Source: Acetobacter sp. 46_36 (lineage in GTDB: Bacteria; Pseudomonadota; Alphaproteobacteria; RF32; CAG-239). From it: a stretch of 64,000 nucleotides of DNA. A program made the position numbers and the translations under genes. The notes beneath the pieces were generated by a model. The model had not been told where the DNA came from. It did not search any database and saw only the letters and a list, made by a program, of their open reading frames with translations. Location of the stretch: positions 248,001-312,000 of the forward strand of contig MNTT01000015.1 in the NCBI GenBank assembly GCA_001917135.1, written 5' to 3'. Positions 8,519-18,600 of this stretch are shown one piece after another; the first letter of the stretch is position 1; every line of letters starts with the position of its first letter.

Positions 8519-9127
8519 ATGAAAGAGAAAAATTTGATGTTGTCCGGAAAGTTGTATAAAGCAGTTGATGATGAGTTAAAACAGGATTTTTTGTATGCTA
8601 AGAAAATAACCCGCCAGATTAATCTGACTGCAGAAGACGAGAGTGAAAAAAGACAACTTTTGTTTAAACAGTTATTTAAATCTACTGGAAAAAAATTTTA
8701 TATAGAGCCTCCTTTTCACTGTGATTATGGAAAAAATATTTCAATAGGTGAAAATTTCTATGCAAATTATGATTGCATAATTATTGATGTATGTAACGTC
8801 AATATTGGCAATAATGTGTTTTTGGCTCCGAGAGTTTGTATTTACACAGCTGCTCATCCTATTGATGCAGAAGTTCGCAATACCGGTCTGGAGTATGGAA
8901 AAGAAATTAATATTGGTAATAATGTATGGATTTGCGGAAACGTTGTAATTAATCCCGGTGTTACGATTGGTGATAATGTTGTTATCGGTTCCGGTGCTGT
9001 TGTAACAAAAAATATTCCGTCTGATGTGGTTGCTGCTGGTAATCCTTGCAAAGTAATACGAAAAATAACAGGCGAAGATAAATTAAAATGGCATAAGCTT
9101 GCACAGGAATATTTTAGTTCTAAATAA
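8519..9127 (+). CDS. Maltose/galactoside O-acetyltransferase family (left-handed beta-helix)
   Basis: This 202-residue acetyl-CoA-dependent sugar O-acetyltransferase resembles Maa, LacA and NodL. An N-terminal helical Mac domain (MLSGKLYKAVDDEL) is followed by PPFHCDYGKNISIGENFYAN. A hexapeptide-repeat helix follows, with the catalytic histidine in YTAAHPID. The family C-terminus VVAAGNPCKVIRKI is present. It starts 11 bases after mnmG with a good AAGGGAG ribosome-binding site, so it is probably co-transcribed with mnmG. Its presence between mnmG and rsmG interrupts the usual order. The sugar substrate is unknown; maltose is only the family label. Confidence 0.88.
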   Translation: MKEKNLMLSGKLYKAVDDELKQDFLYAKKITRQINLTAEDESEKRQLLFKQLFKSTGKKFYIEPPFHCDYGKNISIGENFYANYDCIIIDVCNVNIGNNVFLAPRVCIYTAAHPIDAEVRNTGLEYGKEINIGNNVWICGNVVINPGVTIGDNVVIGSGAVVTKNIPSDVVAAGNPCKVIRKITGEDKLKWHKLAQEYFSSK

Positions 9128-9194
9128 AAATTTTTCGTGTTTATAACTGTATTTTTTTATGCAAAAAAAAAATAGTTAAAATATTATCTTTAGT

Positions 9195-9812
9195 ATGATG
9201 GATATTTTACAGATATATAATGTTTCACGTGAAACAAAAGAAAAAATAGAAGCTTACAAAACTTTGGTTCTTGAATGGAATTGCAAGTTTAATTTAATAA
9301 GCAAGTCTTCGGTTGAACATATTTGGGAACGACATATATTAGATTCAGTTCAGTTATACAAATACATTCGGCCTACTGATAAAATCCTGCTTGATTTAGG
9401 ATCCGGTGCAGGTTTTCCCGGAATGGTTCTGGCTATTATGGCAGAACAGCTTAATCCGGAATTAAGTATAAATTTAGTTGAAAGTATTGGTAAAAAAACA
9501 TTGTTTTTAAATGCGGTAAAAAATGAATTGAAGCTAAATGTTAATATATTGCATGACCGCATAGAAAATATTAAAATGAAAAATGTTGATGTTATAACGT
9601 CACGCGCTCTGGCGGCGCTGTCAAAGCTTTTGGATTACAGTAAACCTTTTTGCAGAACTGAAACAAATCTTATCTTTCCTAAAGGGGAACATTGGGCTGA
9701 TGAAATAGAAACTGCGCAAAAGCAATGGTATTTTAAATATAAAGCGGAAAATAGCGCAACGGATAAATTAGGTAAAGTTTTATGTATCAGCGAATTAAGG
9801 AGAAAGCAATAA
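9195..9812 (+). CDS. rsmG: 16S rRNA (guanine-527-N7)-methyltransferase RsmG (GidB)
   Basis: RsmG methylates G527 in the 530 loop of 16S rRNA with S-adenosylmethionine. The 205-residue length is usual. The SAM-binding motif LLDLGSGAGFPGMVLAI is clear, preceded by the conserved WERHILDSVQL. VDVITSRALA and FPKGEHW follow. The ATG at 9195 lacks a strong ribosome-binding site, and ATG at 9198 is an alternative. An exact parS site lies within codons 10-14. Its TAA overlaps the parA ATG by one base, so the two genes are probably coupled. Confidence 0.97.
   Translation: MMDILQIYNVSRETKEKIEAYKTLVLEWNCKFNLISKSSVEHIWERHILDSVQLYKYIRPTDKILLDLGSGAGFPGMVLAIMAEQLNPELSINLVESIGKKTLFLNAVKNELKLNVNILHDRIENIKMKNVDVITSRALAALSKLLDYSKPFCRTETNLIFPKGEHWADEIETAQKQWYFKYKAENSATDKLGKVLCISELRRKQ
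9221..9236. promoter_or_regulatory. parS: parS centromere site at the rsmG 5' end
   Basis: This is an exact TGTTTCACGTGAAACA, encoding VSRET near the RsmG N-terminus. The same arrangement is known in gidB of other bacteria. It lies 0.6 kb upstream of parA. Confidence 0.95.
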
Positions 9813-10582
9813 TGGTTAAAATTATATCTATTGCCAATCGAAAAGGCGGAGTTGGTAAAACGACAACTGCTGTTAATATCGCAACGGCTATGGCTGCTAT
9901 TGGAAAACGCGTTTTAATTCTTGATATGGATCCGCAGGGAAATGCAACAACCTCTTTGGGAATTAATAAAAATAAATGTTTGTTTTCAACATACGATATA
10001 ATGATAAACAATTGCAAAGCAGAAGATGCTATTGTCAAAACAGATATAAAAAAATTTGATATTTTGCCGTCTGCTCCGGCATTGGCTGCAGCTGAAATTG
10101 AGCTTATTGATGTTAATAAACGAGAGTATGTCTTAAAAAATGCATTAAATGCCTTAAGCGGAAAGTATGATTATATATTGATTGATTGCCCCCCGTCTTT
10201 AAACTTAATTACGATTAATGCACTCGTTTCGTCTGATTCTGTAATTGTTCCTCTGCAAAGCGAGTTTTTGGCTTTGGAAGGTTTGACGGATCTTATAAAA
10301 AATATAAATATAATAAAAAAGAATTTTAATTCCAAACTTGATTTACAGGGTATCGTGTTGACGATGTTTGACAAGCGAAACAATTTGAGTCAGATGGTAG
10401 AAACAGATGTACGAAAATATTTCGGTCAAAAAGTATACAAAACGGTTATTCCGAGAAGTGTTCGTATTTCAGAAGCTCCGTCGCACGGACAGCCTGTTTT
10501 GATTTACGACTTTAAGAGTAATGGGGCTAAAGCTTATCTTAATTTGGCAAAAGAGGTCTTAAAAAGGGAAAAGGAGTTATAG
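9812..10582 (+). CDS. parA: Chromosome partitioning ATPase ParA (Soj)
   Basis: ParA is a Walker-type ATPase that binds nucleoid DNA as a dimer and drives segregation of ParB-parS complexes. The 256-residue protein starts at ATG 9812. AAGGAG nine bases upstream supports this start over one 30 bases earlier. The deviant Walker A RKGGVGKTTT lies at residues 10-19 with the signature lysine K11. LDMDPQGNATTSLG is the A' motif, and YDYILIDCPPSLNLI is Walker B. It is followed two bases later by parB. This is the short chromosomal form without an N-terminal DNA-binding domain. Confidence 0.98.
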   Translation: MVKIISIANRKGGVGKTTTAVNIATAMAAIGKRVLILDMDPQGNATTSLGINKNKCLFSTYDIMINNCKAEDAIVKTDIKKFDILPSAPALAAAEIELIDVNKREYVLKNALNALSGKYDYILIDCPPSLNLITINALVSSDSVIVPLQSEFLALEGLTDLIKNINIIKKNFNSKLDLQGIVLTMFDKRNNLSQMVETDVRKYFGQKVYKTVIPRSVRISEAPSHGQPVLIYDFKSNGAKAYLNLAKEVLKREKEL

Positions 10583-10584
10583 AT

Positions 10585-11466
10585 ATGTCTATGAATAAAA
10601 AACATGGTTTAGGGCGGGGGCTGGAAGCTCTTCTTGGAGATGATGACTTAAGTTTTAGCCTGGATAATATTAATACGGGCGAAAATACTGAAACCGGAAT
10701 CAAAACCTTAAATGTTAATGAACTGGAACCCAGTCCGTATCAGCCGCGTAAGGAATTTAATCAGGAAGCTCTTAATGCTTTGGTTGCTTCTATAAAGGAA
10801 AAAGGCGTGCTTCAACCTTTGCTTGTTCGCAAAAACGGCGAAAAATATGAAATAATTGCCGGAGAACGTCGTTGGCGCGCTTCAAAATTAGCTGGTATAA
10901 CCGAGGTACCAGTTATTGAAAAGGAAATGGATAATCAGGAAGTGCTAGAAGTAGCGCTTATTGAAAATCTGTTGCGTGAAAACCTGTCCGCAATTGAGGA
11001 GGCGGAAGGGTTTAACCGGCTGATAAATGAATTTTCTCATACGCATGAAGCTTTATCGCAAATAGTGGGAAAGTCAAGGAGTTATATAACTAATACCCTG
11101 CGCTTGCTCAGCTTGCCTGCCGCTATTCAGGAAATGGTAAAAAATAATACCTTAACTGCCGGGCATGCTAGGGCTTTAATTGGTCTGGAAAATGCTGAAG
11201 ATGTTGCCCAAAAAATTATATCCCGCGGATTAACTGTTCGCCAAACGGAGGAACTTGTCAATAATTTAAAAAATCATGCTTTGGCACAAATTAGCAGAGC
11301 TGTAAAAAAAGATCCAAGTTTAAAAGAACTAGAAAAAGATTTAACTAAAAATATAGGTATGAAAGTTAAAATTAATGCCGGACAAAACGATAAAGGTAAA
11401 GTAACGATTGAATACAAAAGTCCTGCTGAGCTAAATCAGATATTAGAGCTTTTGGAAAAAAAATAA
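10585..11466 (+). CDS. parB: Chromosome partitioning protein ParB (Spo0J), parS-binding CTPase
   Basis: ParB loads on parS and spreads as a CTP-dependent clamp. The 293-residue protein begins with the family N-terminus KKHGLGRGLEALLGDD, the ParA-interacting segment. The CTP-binding domain carries EPSPYQPRKEF near 48-58 and GERRWRA at 93-99. The helix-turn-helix region LSQIVGKSRSYITNTLRLL follows. A dimerisation domain ends the protein. An AAGGAG precedes the start. A strong terminator follows at 11479-11502, closing the rsmG-parA-parB unit. Confidence 0.98.
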   Translation: MSMNKKHGLGRGLEALLGDDDLSFSLDNINTGENTETGIKTLNVNELEPSPYQPRKEFNQEALNALVASIKEKGVLQPLLVRKNGEKYEIIAGERRWRASKLAGITEVPVIEKEMDNQEVLEVALIENLLRENLSAIEEAEGFNRLINEFSHTHEALSQIVGKSRSYITNTLRLLSLPAAIQEMVKNNTLTAGHARALIGLENAEDVAQKIISRGLTVRQTEELVNNLKNHALAQISRAVKKDPSLKELEKDLTKNIGMKVKINAGQNDKGKVTIEYKSPAELNQILELLEKK

Positions 11467-11478
11467 AAGTTAAAATGT

Positions 11479-11502
11479 GCGCCGATTTACCGGCGCTTTT
11501 TT
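11479..11502 (+). terminator. Rho-independent terminator after parB
   Basis: A perfect GCGCCG / CGGCGC stem with a six-base loop is followed by six T residues on the plus strand, 13 bases after the parB stop. Confidence 0.93.
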
Positions 11503-11763
11503 GTAATCTAAAATATCTAGCCAAATACAGGGATTTTTATCACATATAAAATGGCGATACTGAATAAACAGCAGTTGCCTGATATAATTGTGCCAAATTT
11601 GATAAAATCAACATTAAGCGGTGTTTTTTTAGCTGTAGAGCCTTTTTAATGTTTTGTGATAATCCTATCAAAAAAGTTATTTTTATATGCTCTATGCTAA
11701 AAAAACAAAGCAGAGTATAACACATTGTTTTTGCAGTGTTTCCTGCGAATTAAAAAATTTCCC
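11503..11763. other. Intergenic stretch without recognised function
   Basis: This AT-rich spacer lies between the converging parB and cca genes. Only a 61-codon leftward frame without family resemblance or a good ribosome-binding site is open. In many relatives holA follows parB, but no trace of it was seen. Confidence 0.5.
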
Positions 11764-11782
11764 GCCTTAATAAGGCTTTTTT
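11764..11782. terminator. Terminator hairpin between parB and cca
   Basis: A GCCTTA-A-TAAGGC hairpin is followed by six T residues on the plus strand. On the minus strand a T-rich run lies a few bases beyond, so it may also terminate cca. Confidence 0.65.
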
Positions 11783-11802
11783 ATGAGTTGAAAGCAGTGT
11801 AT

Positions 11803-12996
11803 TTAAAATATTTCTTTATATTTTCTGATTAATTCCTCTTTTGATAAACAACACCCATGCTCGTACCAGTCTTTCTTTAACGCATCAATATAAAGCCCGA
11901 TTAATTTTTGGTCAGCACCGATTTGAATAAGGTCTTTTCCATTGAGGGGGAAAAATGGAATATTCATTGAATCCAGTGTATTTAAAATATCTTTTGTCTT
12001 TTCCTCGTTAGTATTATCTAAGTTCAGACAAAGCCATTTATCCCTGCAAACATCTTTGCCGTACAAATAAACAGCCCTGTTTATGGATACACTGTCTTTA
12101 AAGCTGTTTTTTGATAATTTTGCTTTGCTTAGCTCCAGAAGATGTTCCTTTTGTTCTCTGTTCAGTCGGAAAATATCTGCCAGCCTGCCGGCTCTTTTGG
12201 TATCTGGTTCAAACATGACAAATATACGGCGGATAATGTTTTTTTCAATTCCCAAAGAAGCAATAAGTCTGATAAGTTTTTCAAGATTGTCAAGATTTTT
12301 GGGAGGGGCAATCAAAAAGTCGAGTATTCCGTTATCAAAAATAAGCTTAAGCGTATTGACCGCATAGGGCGCCATAAGGATTTTAAACAATTCGTCTTTT
12401 ATTTTTTCTGATGATATTTTTCTTAATAAGTCTTTATTTTCAATACAGGCTTTTAACGATTTAGTGTCGATTTTTTTTCCGAACATGGCACAGAATCTGA
12501 AAAAGCGCATAATTCTGATATAATCACGTTCAATAGTTTCCTGTGGAATACCTATAAATTTGATAACTCCGTTTTCCAAATCATTGATACCGTTGTAATA
12601 ATCAAAAACATTACCTTTTTCATCGGCATAAACGGCATTTATGGTAAGATCGCGTTTCGCCGCATCGCTCTTCCATTCGTCTTTGCCGTTGTCCTCTTCG
12701 GTACTTAAAGATGTAACCTTGAAAAAACTGTCATTGATAATAACGCCGATTGTAAAAAATTGTATACCGATAGGGACACATCTGAGGCCTTCATCATCGC
12801 ACATATCCGAAAATTCCGAAGGGGACATATCCGTTACCATATCGATATCTGTCCTGTCTAATCCTGCAATAGCATCTCTTACCGCACCGCCGACAAAGCG
12901 CAAAACGCCGCCGTGCTTTTCTACTAATTTAAACAGTTGAAGAATATCGTCGTTATTTATCAGTTTTTTCGGATTAATATAATCAGGATGAAACAT
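11803..12996 (-). CDS. cca: CCA tRNA nucleotidyltransferase / poly(A) polymerase family
   Basis: This class II nucleotidyltransferase adds or repairs the 3' CCA of tRNAs. The protein has 397 residues. The head domain has LRFVGGAVRDAI at 32-43 and the metal-binding DxD in RTDIDMVTD at 48-56, and RDLTINAVY follows. The RNA-binding neck (ERDYIRIMRFFRF) and a C-terminal helical body complete it. An AGAGGG ribosome-binding site supports the start. The related alphaproteobacterial PcnB-like enzymes are hard to separate by eye, but CCA addition is the likelier role because no other candidate is visible. Confidence 0.9.
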   Translation of the reverse strand: MFHPDYINPKKLINNDDILQLFKLVEKHGGVLRFVGGAVRDAIAGLDRTDIDMVTDMSPSEFSDMCDDEGLRCVPIGIQFFTIGVIINDSFFKVTSLSTEEDNGKDEWKSDAAKRDLTINAVYADEKGNVFDYYNGINDLENGVIKFIGIPQETIERDYIRIMRFFRFCAMFGKKIDTKSLKACIENKDLLRKISSEKIKDELFKILMAPYAVNTLKLIFDNGILDFLIAPPKNLDNLEKLIRLIASLGIEKNIIRRIFVMFEPDTKRAGRLADIFRLNREQKEHLLELSKAKLSKNSFKDSVSINRAVYLYGKDVCRDKWLCLNLDNTNEEKTKDILNTLDSMNIPFFPLNGKDLIQIGADQKLIGLYIDALKKDWYEHGCCLSKEELIRKYKEIF

Positions 12997-13098
12997 TTAA
13001 TGCCCTCTTTTTTGCGGTATTTCTTAAACTTGTTAATTGTTTATTATAAATGTCTTAATTATGATATAACAAAATCAAATTTTTTAGGAATTAAAATC

Positions 13099-13602
13099 AT
13101 GAAAAAGTATGTTATTTTATCCTTGGCTTTGCTTATTTCTTGTCCGGCTTTTGCAGGGAGTGTTCCTGTAGAGCTGGGAGAGTATGGCGACTGGACTGCA
13201 TATTCATATAAAGAAGGAAAAAATTTGGTCTGTTATATGGCTTCGACGCCCAAAAAAGACGAAGGAAATTATAAAAAACGCGGGGATATATATGCCGTCG
13301 TAACCCATCGGCCTGCGGATAAAAGCTATAATGTAGTTAATTTTGTAGCCGGATATGATTATAAAAAAGGCTCCGGGGTGGTTGTAAAAATCGGTACAAC
13401 GTCATTTAACAATCTGTTTACCAGCGGAGATAACGCTTGGGCACCGGACGCTTCTACGGATAAGAAACTGGTTGATGCAATGAAGCGCGGACAAAGGATG
13501 ATAGTTGAAGGAATGTCTTCACGCGGAACCAAAACCAAGGACACATATTCTTTGGCCGGTTTTACGGGAGCTTATAAGGCAATCAGCGCAAAATGCAAAT
13601 AA
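13099..13602 (+). CDS. Exported IalB-like (invasion-associated locus B family) protein
   Basis: This 167-residue exported protein has a signal peptide MKKYVILSLALLISCPAFA. The mature part has the IalB-type pattern GDWTAYSY, LVCYMASTPKK, DIYAVVTHRP, a lysine- and glycine-rich middle, and a final region TYSLAGFTGAYKAI. Two mature cysteines could form a disulfide. In Bartonella IalB contributes to erythrocyte invasion, but most relatives in environmental Alphaproteobacteria have no known role. The start at 13099 is chosen for the signal peptide and an AGGAA upstream; an earlier in-frame start would bury it. rlmN follows ten bases after the stop. Confidence 0.8.
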   Translation: MKKYVILSLALLISCPAFAGSVPVELGEYGDWTAYSYKEGKNLVCYMASTPKKDEGNYKKRGDIYAVVTHRPADKSYNVVNFVAGYDYKKGSGVVVKIGTTSFNNLFTSGDNAWAPDASTDKKLVDAMKRGQRMIVEGMSSRGTKTKDTYSLAGFTGAYKAISAKCK

Positions 13603-13612
13603 AGAGCATAAA

Positions 13613-14689
13613 ATGACAGAAAAAAAAGAACTTACAAATCTGACAAAAGAAGAATTAGTTGCAGAAATAGCCGGGCTTGGAGAAAAAAGTTTCCGGGCAA
13701 AACAATTGTGGCAATGGATATATTTTCGCGGTGTAACTGATTTTGCCGAAATGAGTAATCTTTCTTTGTCATTGCGGCAGAAACTGGAAGAAAACTATAC
13801 GATTACCCGGCCAAAAATTATTACGGAGCAAATATCCGTAGATAAAACCCACAAATGGTTGCTGGAGTTTAAGGACGGCGAACGCGTTGAAATGGTTTAT
13901 ATTCCGGAAAAAGACCGTGGAGCCGTATGTATTTCTACTCAGGTAGGCTGCGCAATGGGGTGTCGATTCTGCCACACCGGAAGCCAGAAATTTACCCGGA
14001 ATTTGACTGTCGGAGAAATTGTCGGACAATTTATGGTGGCTCGCGATGCGTATGGCGAATGGCCGAGCCCGACAGATGAAGTGCGCTACCTTTCCAATAT
14101 TGTGGTTATGGGAATGGGGGAACCTTTAAACAACCTTGATAATGTTGTAAAAGCCCTGAATATTATAACCGATTGTGAGGGGATAGGAATTTCCCGTCGG
14201 CGCGTTACTATGTCAACCTCCGGGATTGCGCCCCGCATTGTGGAGGCTTTACAGCGAACGGGAGTTCGGCTTGCTGTTTCTCTTCATGCACCGAACAATA
14301 TGATTCGTTCACAAATTATGCCTATAAACGATAAATTCAAAATTGAAGAAATAATGAAAGCCTGCGCTGAATATCAAAAAGGGGATCACAGTCGCTATAT
14401 TACGTTTGAGTACCTTCTTTTAAAAAGGATAAATGATAGCCAGGACAATGCCGAAGAGTTGATTTCGCTTTTGAAAAAATATAAACTTCGCGCACTGTTT
14501 AATTTAATTCCTTTTAATCCCTGGCCCGGATGCGAATTTCAGCCAAGCGATAAAAAAACTGTCGAGGCCTTTTCGAATACTCTGGAAAAAGCAGGATTCG
14601 CAGCACCGGTCAGAGTAGCGCGGGGACAAGATATTTTGGCTGCCTGCGGTCAGCTAAAATCAAAATTGCCTGGAAAAAAAATGTCTTAA
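13613..14689 (+). CDS. rlmN: Dual-specificity RNA methyltransferase RlmN
   Basis: RlmN is a radical-SAM enzyme that methylates C2 of A2503 in 23S rRNA and A37 in some tRNAs. The 358-residue protein starts at ATG 13613; the frame is open further upstream but overlaps the preceding gene. The iron-sulfur motif CAMGCRFC places cysteines at 113, 117 and 120. VVMGMGEPLNNLDNV and VSTSGIAPRI-like segments mark the SAM core. The conserved C-terminal cysteine that carries the methyl intermediate is present in ILAACGQL. The neighbouring IalB-like gene upstream is close enough for co-transcription. Confidence 0.97.
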   Translation: MTEKKELTNLTKEELVAEIAGLGEKSFRAKQLWQWIYFRGVTDFAEMSNLSLSLRQKLEENYTITRPKIITEQISVDKTHKWLLEFKDGERVEMVYIPEKDRGAVCISTQVGCAMGCRFCHTGSQKFTRNLTVGEIVGQFMVARDAYGEWPSPTDEVRYLSNIVVMGMGEPLNNLDNVVKALNIITDCEGIGISRRRVTMSTSGIAPRIVEALQRTGVRLAVSLHAPNNMIRSQIMPINDKFKIEEIMKACAEYQKGDHSRYITFEYLLLKRINDSQDNAEELISLLKKYKLRALFNLIPFNPWPGCEFQPSDKKTVEAFSNTLEKAGFAAPVRVARGQDILAACGQLKSKLPGKKMS

Positions 14690-14694
14690 GTTAA

Positions 14695-15618
14695 TTATAT
14701 TCTGCAAGCACCTTCAATTTGGTGGTCAAGCCGGTCTTCATGGATGCCATAGGGGTCTTGGTGGATAAGCACCTGGCTTCCGGGATATGCTTCAAGTATT
14801 TTATGCTCAACCGCATCTGCCAGTTCATGAGCTTTGAGCAAAGATATGGAACCGTCAATTTCCAGATGAAGTTCAAAGTAATAAATATCACCCAGGCTTC
14901 TGCTGCGAAAATCGTGCATTCCGTGTATTCCTTTGCTGTTACGGACAATTTCCGTAATTTTTTCCCTGATTTCGGGAGCTAGTTCCTTGTCGGTTATCTG
15001 TTCTACGGATTCTGCAGCCAGCTGATAAGCATTATACAGTAAATATGCCGAAATAAACAATGCAGCGATTACATCAAAGTATGCAAAACCAAAAAAATGC
15101 ACCAAAAGCAATGATAAAACAACCGTTGCATTTGTCAGAAAGTCAACCGTATAATGCGCTCGATCCGCCTTAATTGCCAGAGAATTGGTCTTATTAGCAA
15201 CATATGTCTGAAATAAAACCAACAGCACAGTTGCCAGAATGCTGAAAAGCATAACCGCAATTCCTATAGCCGTTTGTTCTATTTGCACCGGATATATAAG
15301 TCTTTTTATTCCGTCTGCAATAACAAAAATTCCAGATGCTCCGACAAAAATAGCCTGCAAAAAGGCGCTTAACGCCTCTGATTTGCCATATCCGTAGCGA
15401 TGTTCTTTAGTAGCCGGTTTAGTTGAAAAATAAACCGCGGCGAAAGAAACAGCCGATGCAAACAAATCGGTAACACTGTCGGCAAGGGAAGAAAAAATGG
15501 CCAGAGAATCTGTCTTTATAAAAGCTGCAAGTTTCAAAACAATAAGCAAAACAGCCAGAGAAACACCGGCGATTGCTGCTGCTTTTTTCAAATAATTATT
15601 TTGTTCTTGTGATGTCAT
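14695..15618 (-). CDS. Cation diffusion facilitator transporter (FieF/YiiP-like)
   Basis: This 307-residue inner-membrane antiporter exports divalent metals such as Zn, Fe, Co or Ni in exchange for protons. It has six predicted membrane segments. The TM2 site DSLAIFSSLADSVTD and a second DxxxD-type pair in TM5 (KADRAHYTVDFLTN) form the transport site. KEHRYGYGKSEALSAF is the family loop. The C-terminal cytoplasmic domain has HDFRSRSLGDIYYFELHLEI and histidines for a metal-sensing dimer. Its start overlaps the end of the upstream fusion gene by 23 bases. Metal specificity cannot be read reliably. Confidence 0.92.
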   Translation of the reverse strand: MTSQEQNNYLKKAAAIAGVSLAVLLIVLKLAAFIKTDSLAIFSSLADSVTDLFASAVSFAAVYFSTKPATKEHRYGYGKSEALSAFLQAIFVGASGIFVIADGIKRLIYPVQIEQTAIGIAVMLFSILATVLLVLFQTYVANKTNSLAIKADRAHYTVDFLTNATVVLSLLLVHFFGFAYFDVIAALFISAYLLYNAYQLAAESVEQITDKELAPEIREKITEIVRNSKGIHGMHDFRSRSLGDIYYFELHLEIDGSISLLKAHELADAVEHKILEAYPGSQVLIHQDPYGIHEDRLDHQIEGACRI

Positions 15619-18600
15619 TTTTTATTTTTTCCCATGTTTCTTTTGATATTTCCAAATATTTTCCCCGAACATATTTTTCAAAAAATTCAATATGTTTTCC
15701 GTTTGGCGCTTTCAGAAATTCATACTGTACATAATATTTGCCGTCATCACTTTGATAAAAAACAAGGTCTACCAAATTATTATGCTCTGCACTGATTTCC
15801 AGATTGGCCAGTTTTTTTCCTTTGATATTTTCTGATATACTTTGATAATAAACATTCAACAAAATTTTTGCGATATTCATTACTTTTATGTTATCGGTTA
15901 TTTGATTGCAGCTGATTAACCGTCCAAAACGAAGATTCCATAAACTGCTGTAGGTCCAGGCATTTCTGTCAAGAGAGAGGTCATAAAAATCTGCATCGGC
16001 TTCCCATACCTGAAATTGATTTTTCAACCTTATAAAAGCGGCTTTTGATCCTCGTCCCAAATCCATATCGTACCAGCCTATCTCAAAGTTTTCGATTTCC
16101 TGATTAGCATTGTTGTATAAACCGACTTCTATCGTGGGCGAATTTTCGTTTTTTAGGGAAGAAAAGCCAAAATATTTCATATCGGCAATTTTATCCGATT
16201 TTTTTTCATAAAACGTCATATTATTTAGTGCAATTAAAAATCTGCGGATTCGTTCCTGATAAACCGGTATGTTTGGATATTCTTCCAATATCCATATGCC
16301 GCTTTCTTTTTTAAATGTCAGTGATGTCCGGCTGTTTTTCAGCTTTATCAGGGATATATCATTAATTTTGCTACTAAAGTCTTTAAATACCGGTTGTCCT
16401 TCATATTCCGAAATACTGTTTTTGTTTTCCATGTAAATGCTGAAAAAAGCAAGGGCGGCTATTATGGCAACCCATGCAGCCAGTTTGCCGGTTTGATGGT
16501 CAATAATAAAAAATTCCTTAATGTTGCAAAGAACGGCAGTACGTTTTTTATAATTGAGATTAGTTAGTAAAACAATAAAGATGATAATTAAGGCCACAAA
16601 GTAGATATTGAAAAATTTAACTTTGACTTCAAGCTGTTCAATATCTCTGTTGGCATTTAGTTTTAATGTGCTGAGTTGTTGTCTGAGATGGTCGATTTCC
16701 GTGCGGATATTTCCGATAACGGCCAGTTCGTCTGAGCTGAAAGTTCCGCGTTCTTCAAAATTCTTTTTTGCAATAACTTCTGCCAGTCCCTGCTTTGCAC
16801 CGTCTATAGCCTGAAAAATATCGTTTTCCTTTAATTTATAACGATACATATTGGCTTTACGCATATTTTCAACTTTATATAACGGGCGTCTTTGGGCATT
16901 TTTTCCCCGCAGACTGATTAAATCGTCATTTTCTGTCAGATAGTCAAGTGCGTTCATAATAAAGTTTGCACTGTCAAAAATCGGCGTTTGATAAGATAAA
17001 TCCAAAAATTTGGTTTCTTTAGCCCAAAAGGCGTCGTACATAAAGTCTGTGTCTCCGACGGCGATAACGTCAAAAGGATTTTTAGGATTATTGCTTAAGA
17101 ATTCAGCTGCGATGACAATAACGTTATTTCCCGGAGTATATTGCTGAAGCACTTCTCTGGGGCTTTTGCTTTCTTTAGCCAGTAAGACATTTAACATTGA
17201 GGAATTTCTGCTGGTTTTGATTAGAGGAAAATATAAGACGTCGTTTCCCGGTTTGGGCATAACCATCGTTGCTGACGAAAACAAAATGTTATTCAGCTTA
17301 TATGTTGTTCTGTGGTTTGGATTAAAGTCATCCGCGGTAACCTTAAATTGTAAGAGGTCTTGCGTAAAGGACGGGTTGGTTCTGTAATTGATTGTTTCAT
17401 CTACTGTTATGGAGTTGTCAAAATCTGCCGCGACGCCGATATCATAAAACTGAATTCCCCAATAGTCGGCAAGCTCGAAAATATCTGACGTTATAAATTG
17501 TCCTCCCAGCGGAGAATATAAGCGCGACGCGTCATCGGCAACGTCCATCAGCAACAAAACTTTAGGCTGTTTTTTTATTTTTTCAATAACATCTTCGCTC
17601 AGCCCGTAAGGATGCACCATCATCAAAACATCGTATTGCTGATTTAAATCGTCGGGTTTCTCGATAATTTTAACTTTATAAAGTTCTTCAATATATTTAA
17701 GGATTTCCCATTTCCTCATCATAACATCGTTTTGTCTGACGCCTCCGTTTATCGGCAAGGAGCTTAAAATGCCGATAGTCTTCTTTTTATGGTGCATTTT
17801 GTAAATATTCGTGGTCAGATCCTGTTCTAAGAACGGAAGCCTTTCAATCGAAAAAAACGGAATAACGGCCTTGTTTGTAAGGCTGTCGGAAAGGCTGAGC
17901 CCGAACAAAGCGTTTTGGTTAATATCTATTAGAGGAATTGGCTGCAACCCTTCGGCTAAAGCCCTGTCTTCGTCTTTATCCAAAAATTCTGGAGTATAAA
18001 TTTTATAGTCAAATTTTCCGTTTGCATAAGTTTTATATTGCTTAAGTATCAGTTTTATGCGGTCGAATATCTGCCGGACTTCCGGATTTCTCTGTCCCAA
18101 AATCGGGGAATAATATAATTTGGCAATGACCGGGCGTTCAAGTCTGCGCAAAATATTTTTCGTGTTTTGCGTCAGGCTGAGATATTTTTCTTCCGTAAAA
18201 TCGTAGCTTATCTGCCGCAGAACATTATTGGCAATAATGTTTAAGCCAAAAAAGCCGATAAATAAAAGCATAAGCACCAAAACACCGTGCTTGACGCTTG
18301 AAGATGAAATCAAACCTGAAGAGCCTTTTGTTTTCAGGCTGATGATGGCAATTGTTATTAAATTGAAGAAAACAATCAACGAGCCGAAGAAAACTAAGTC
18401 TCTTAATTCAACCAATCCTCGGCTTAAAGAGGCAAAATGGGCAAGGAAACTGAACGAAATAATAGTGTCGACAATAACGTCGCTGAACAGTTCTCTGGCC
18501 CAGAACAAAACATACTCAAATCCGCTCCAGAAAAACAAAAGATTAACAAAAACGCCTAAAACCAGGGCAATAACGGGACTCTTTGTTAATGCCGACATCG

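Noticed and set aside
11540..11725. 61-codon leftward frame between parB and cca
   Set aside because: It has no recognisable motif, no clear ribosome-binding site and lies in a spacer flanked by terminators.
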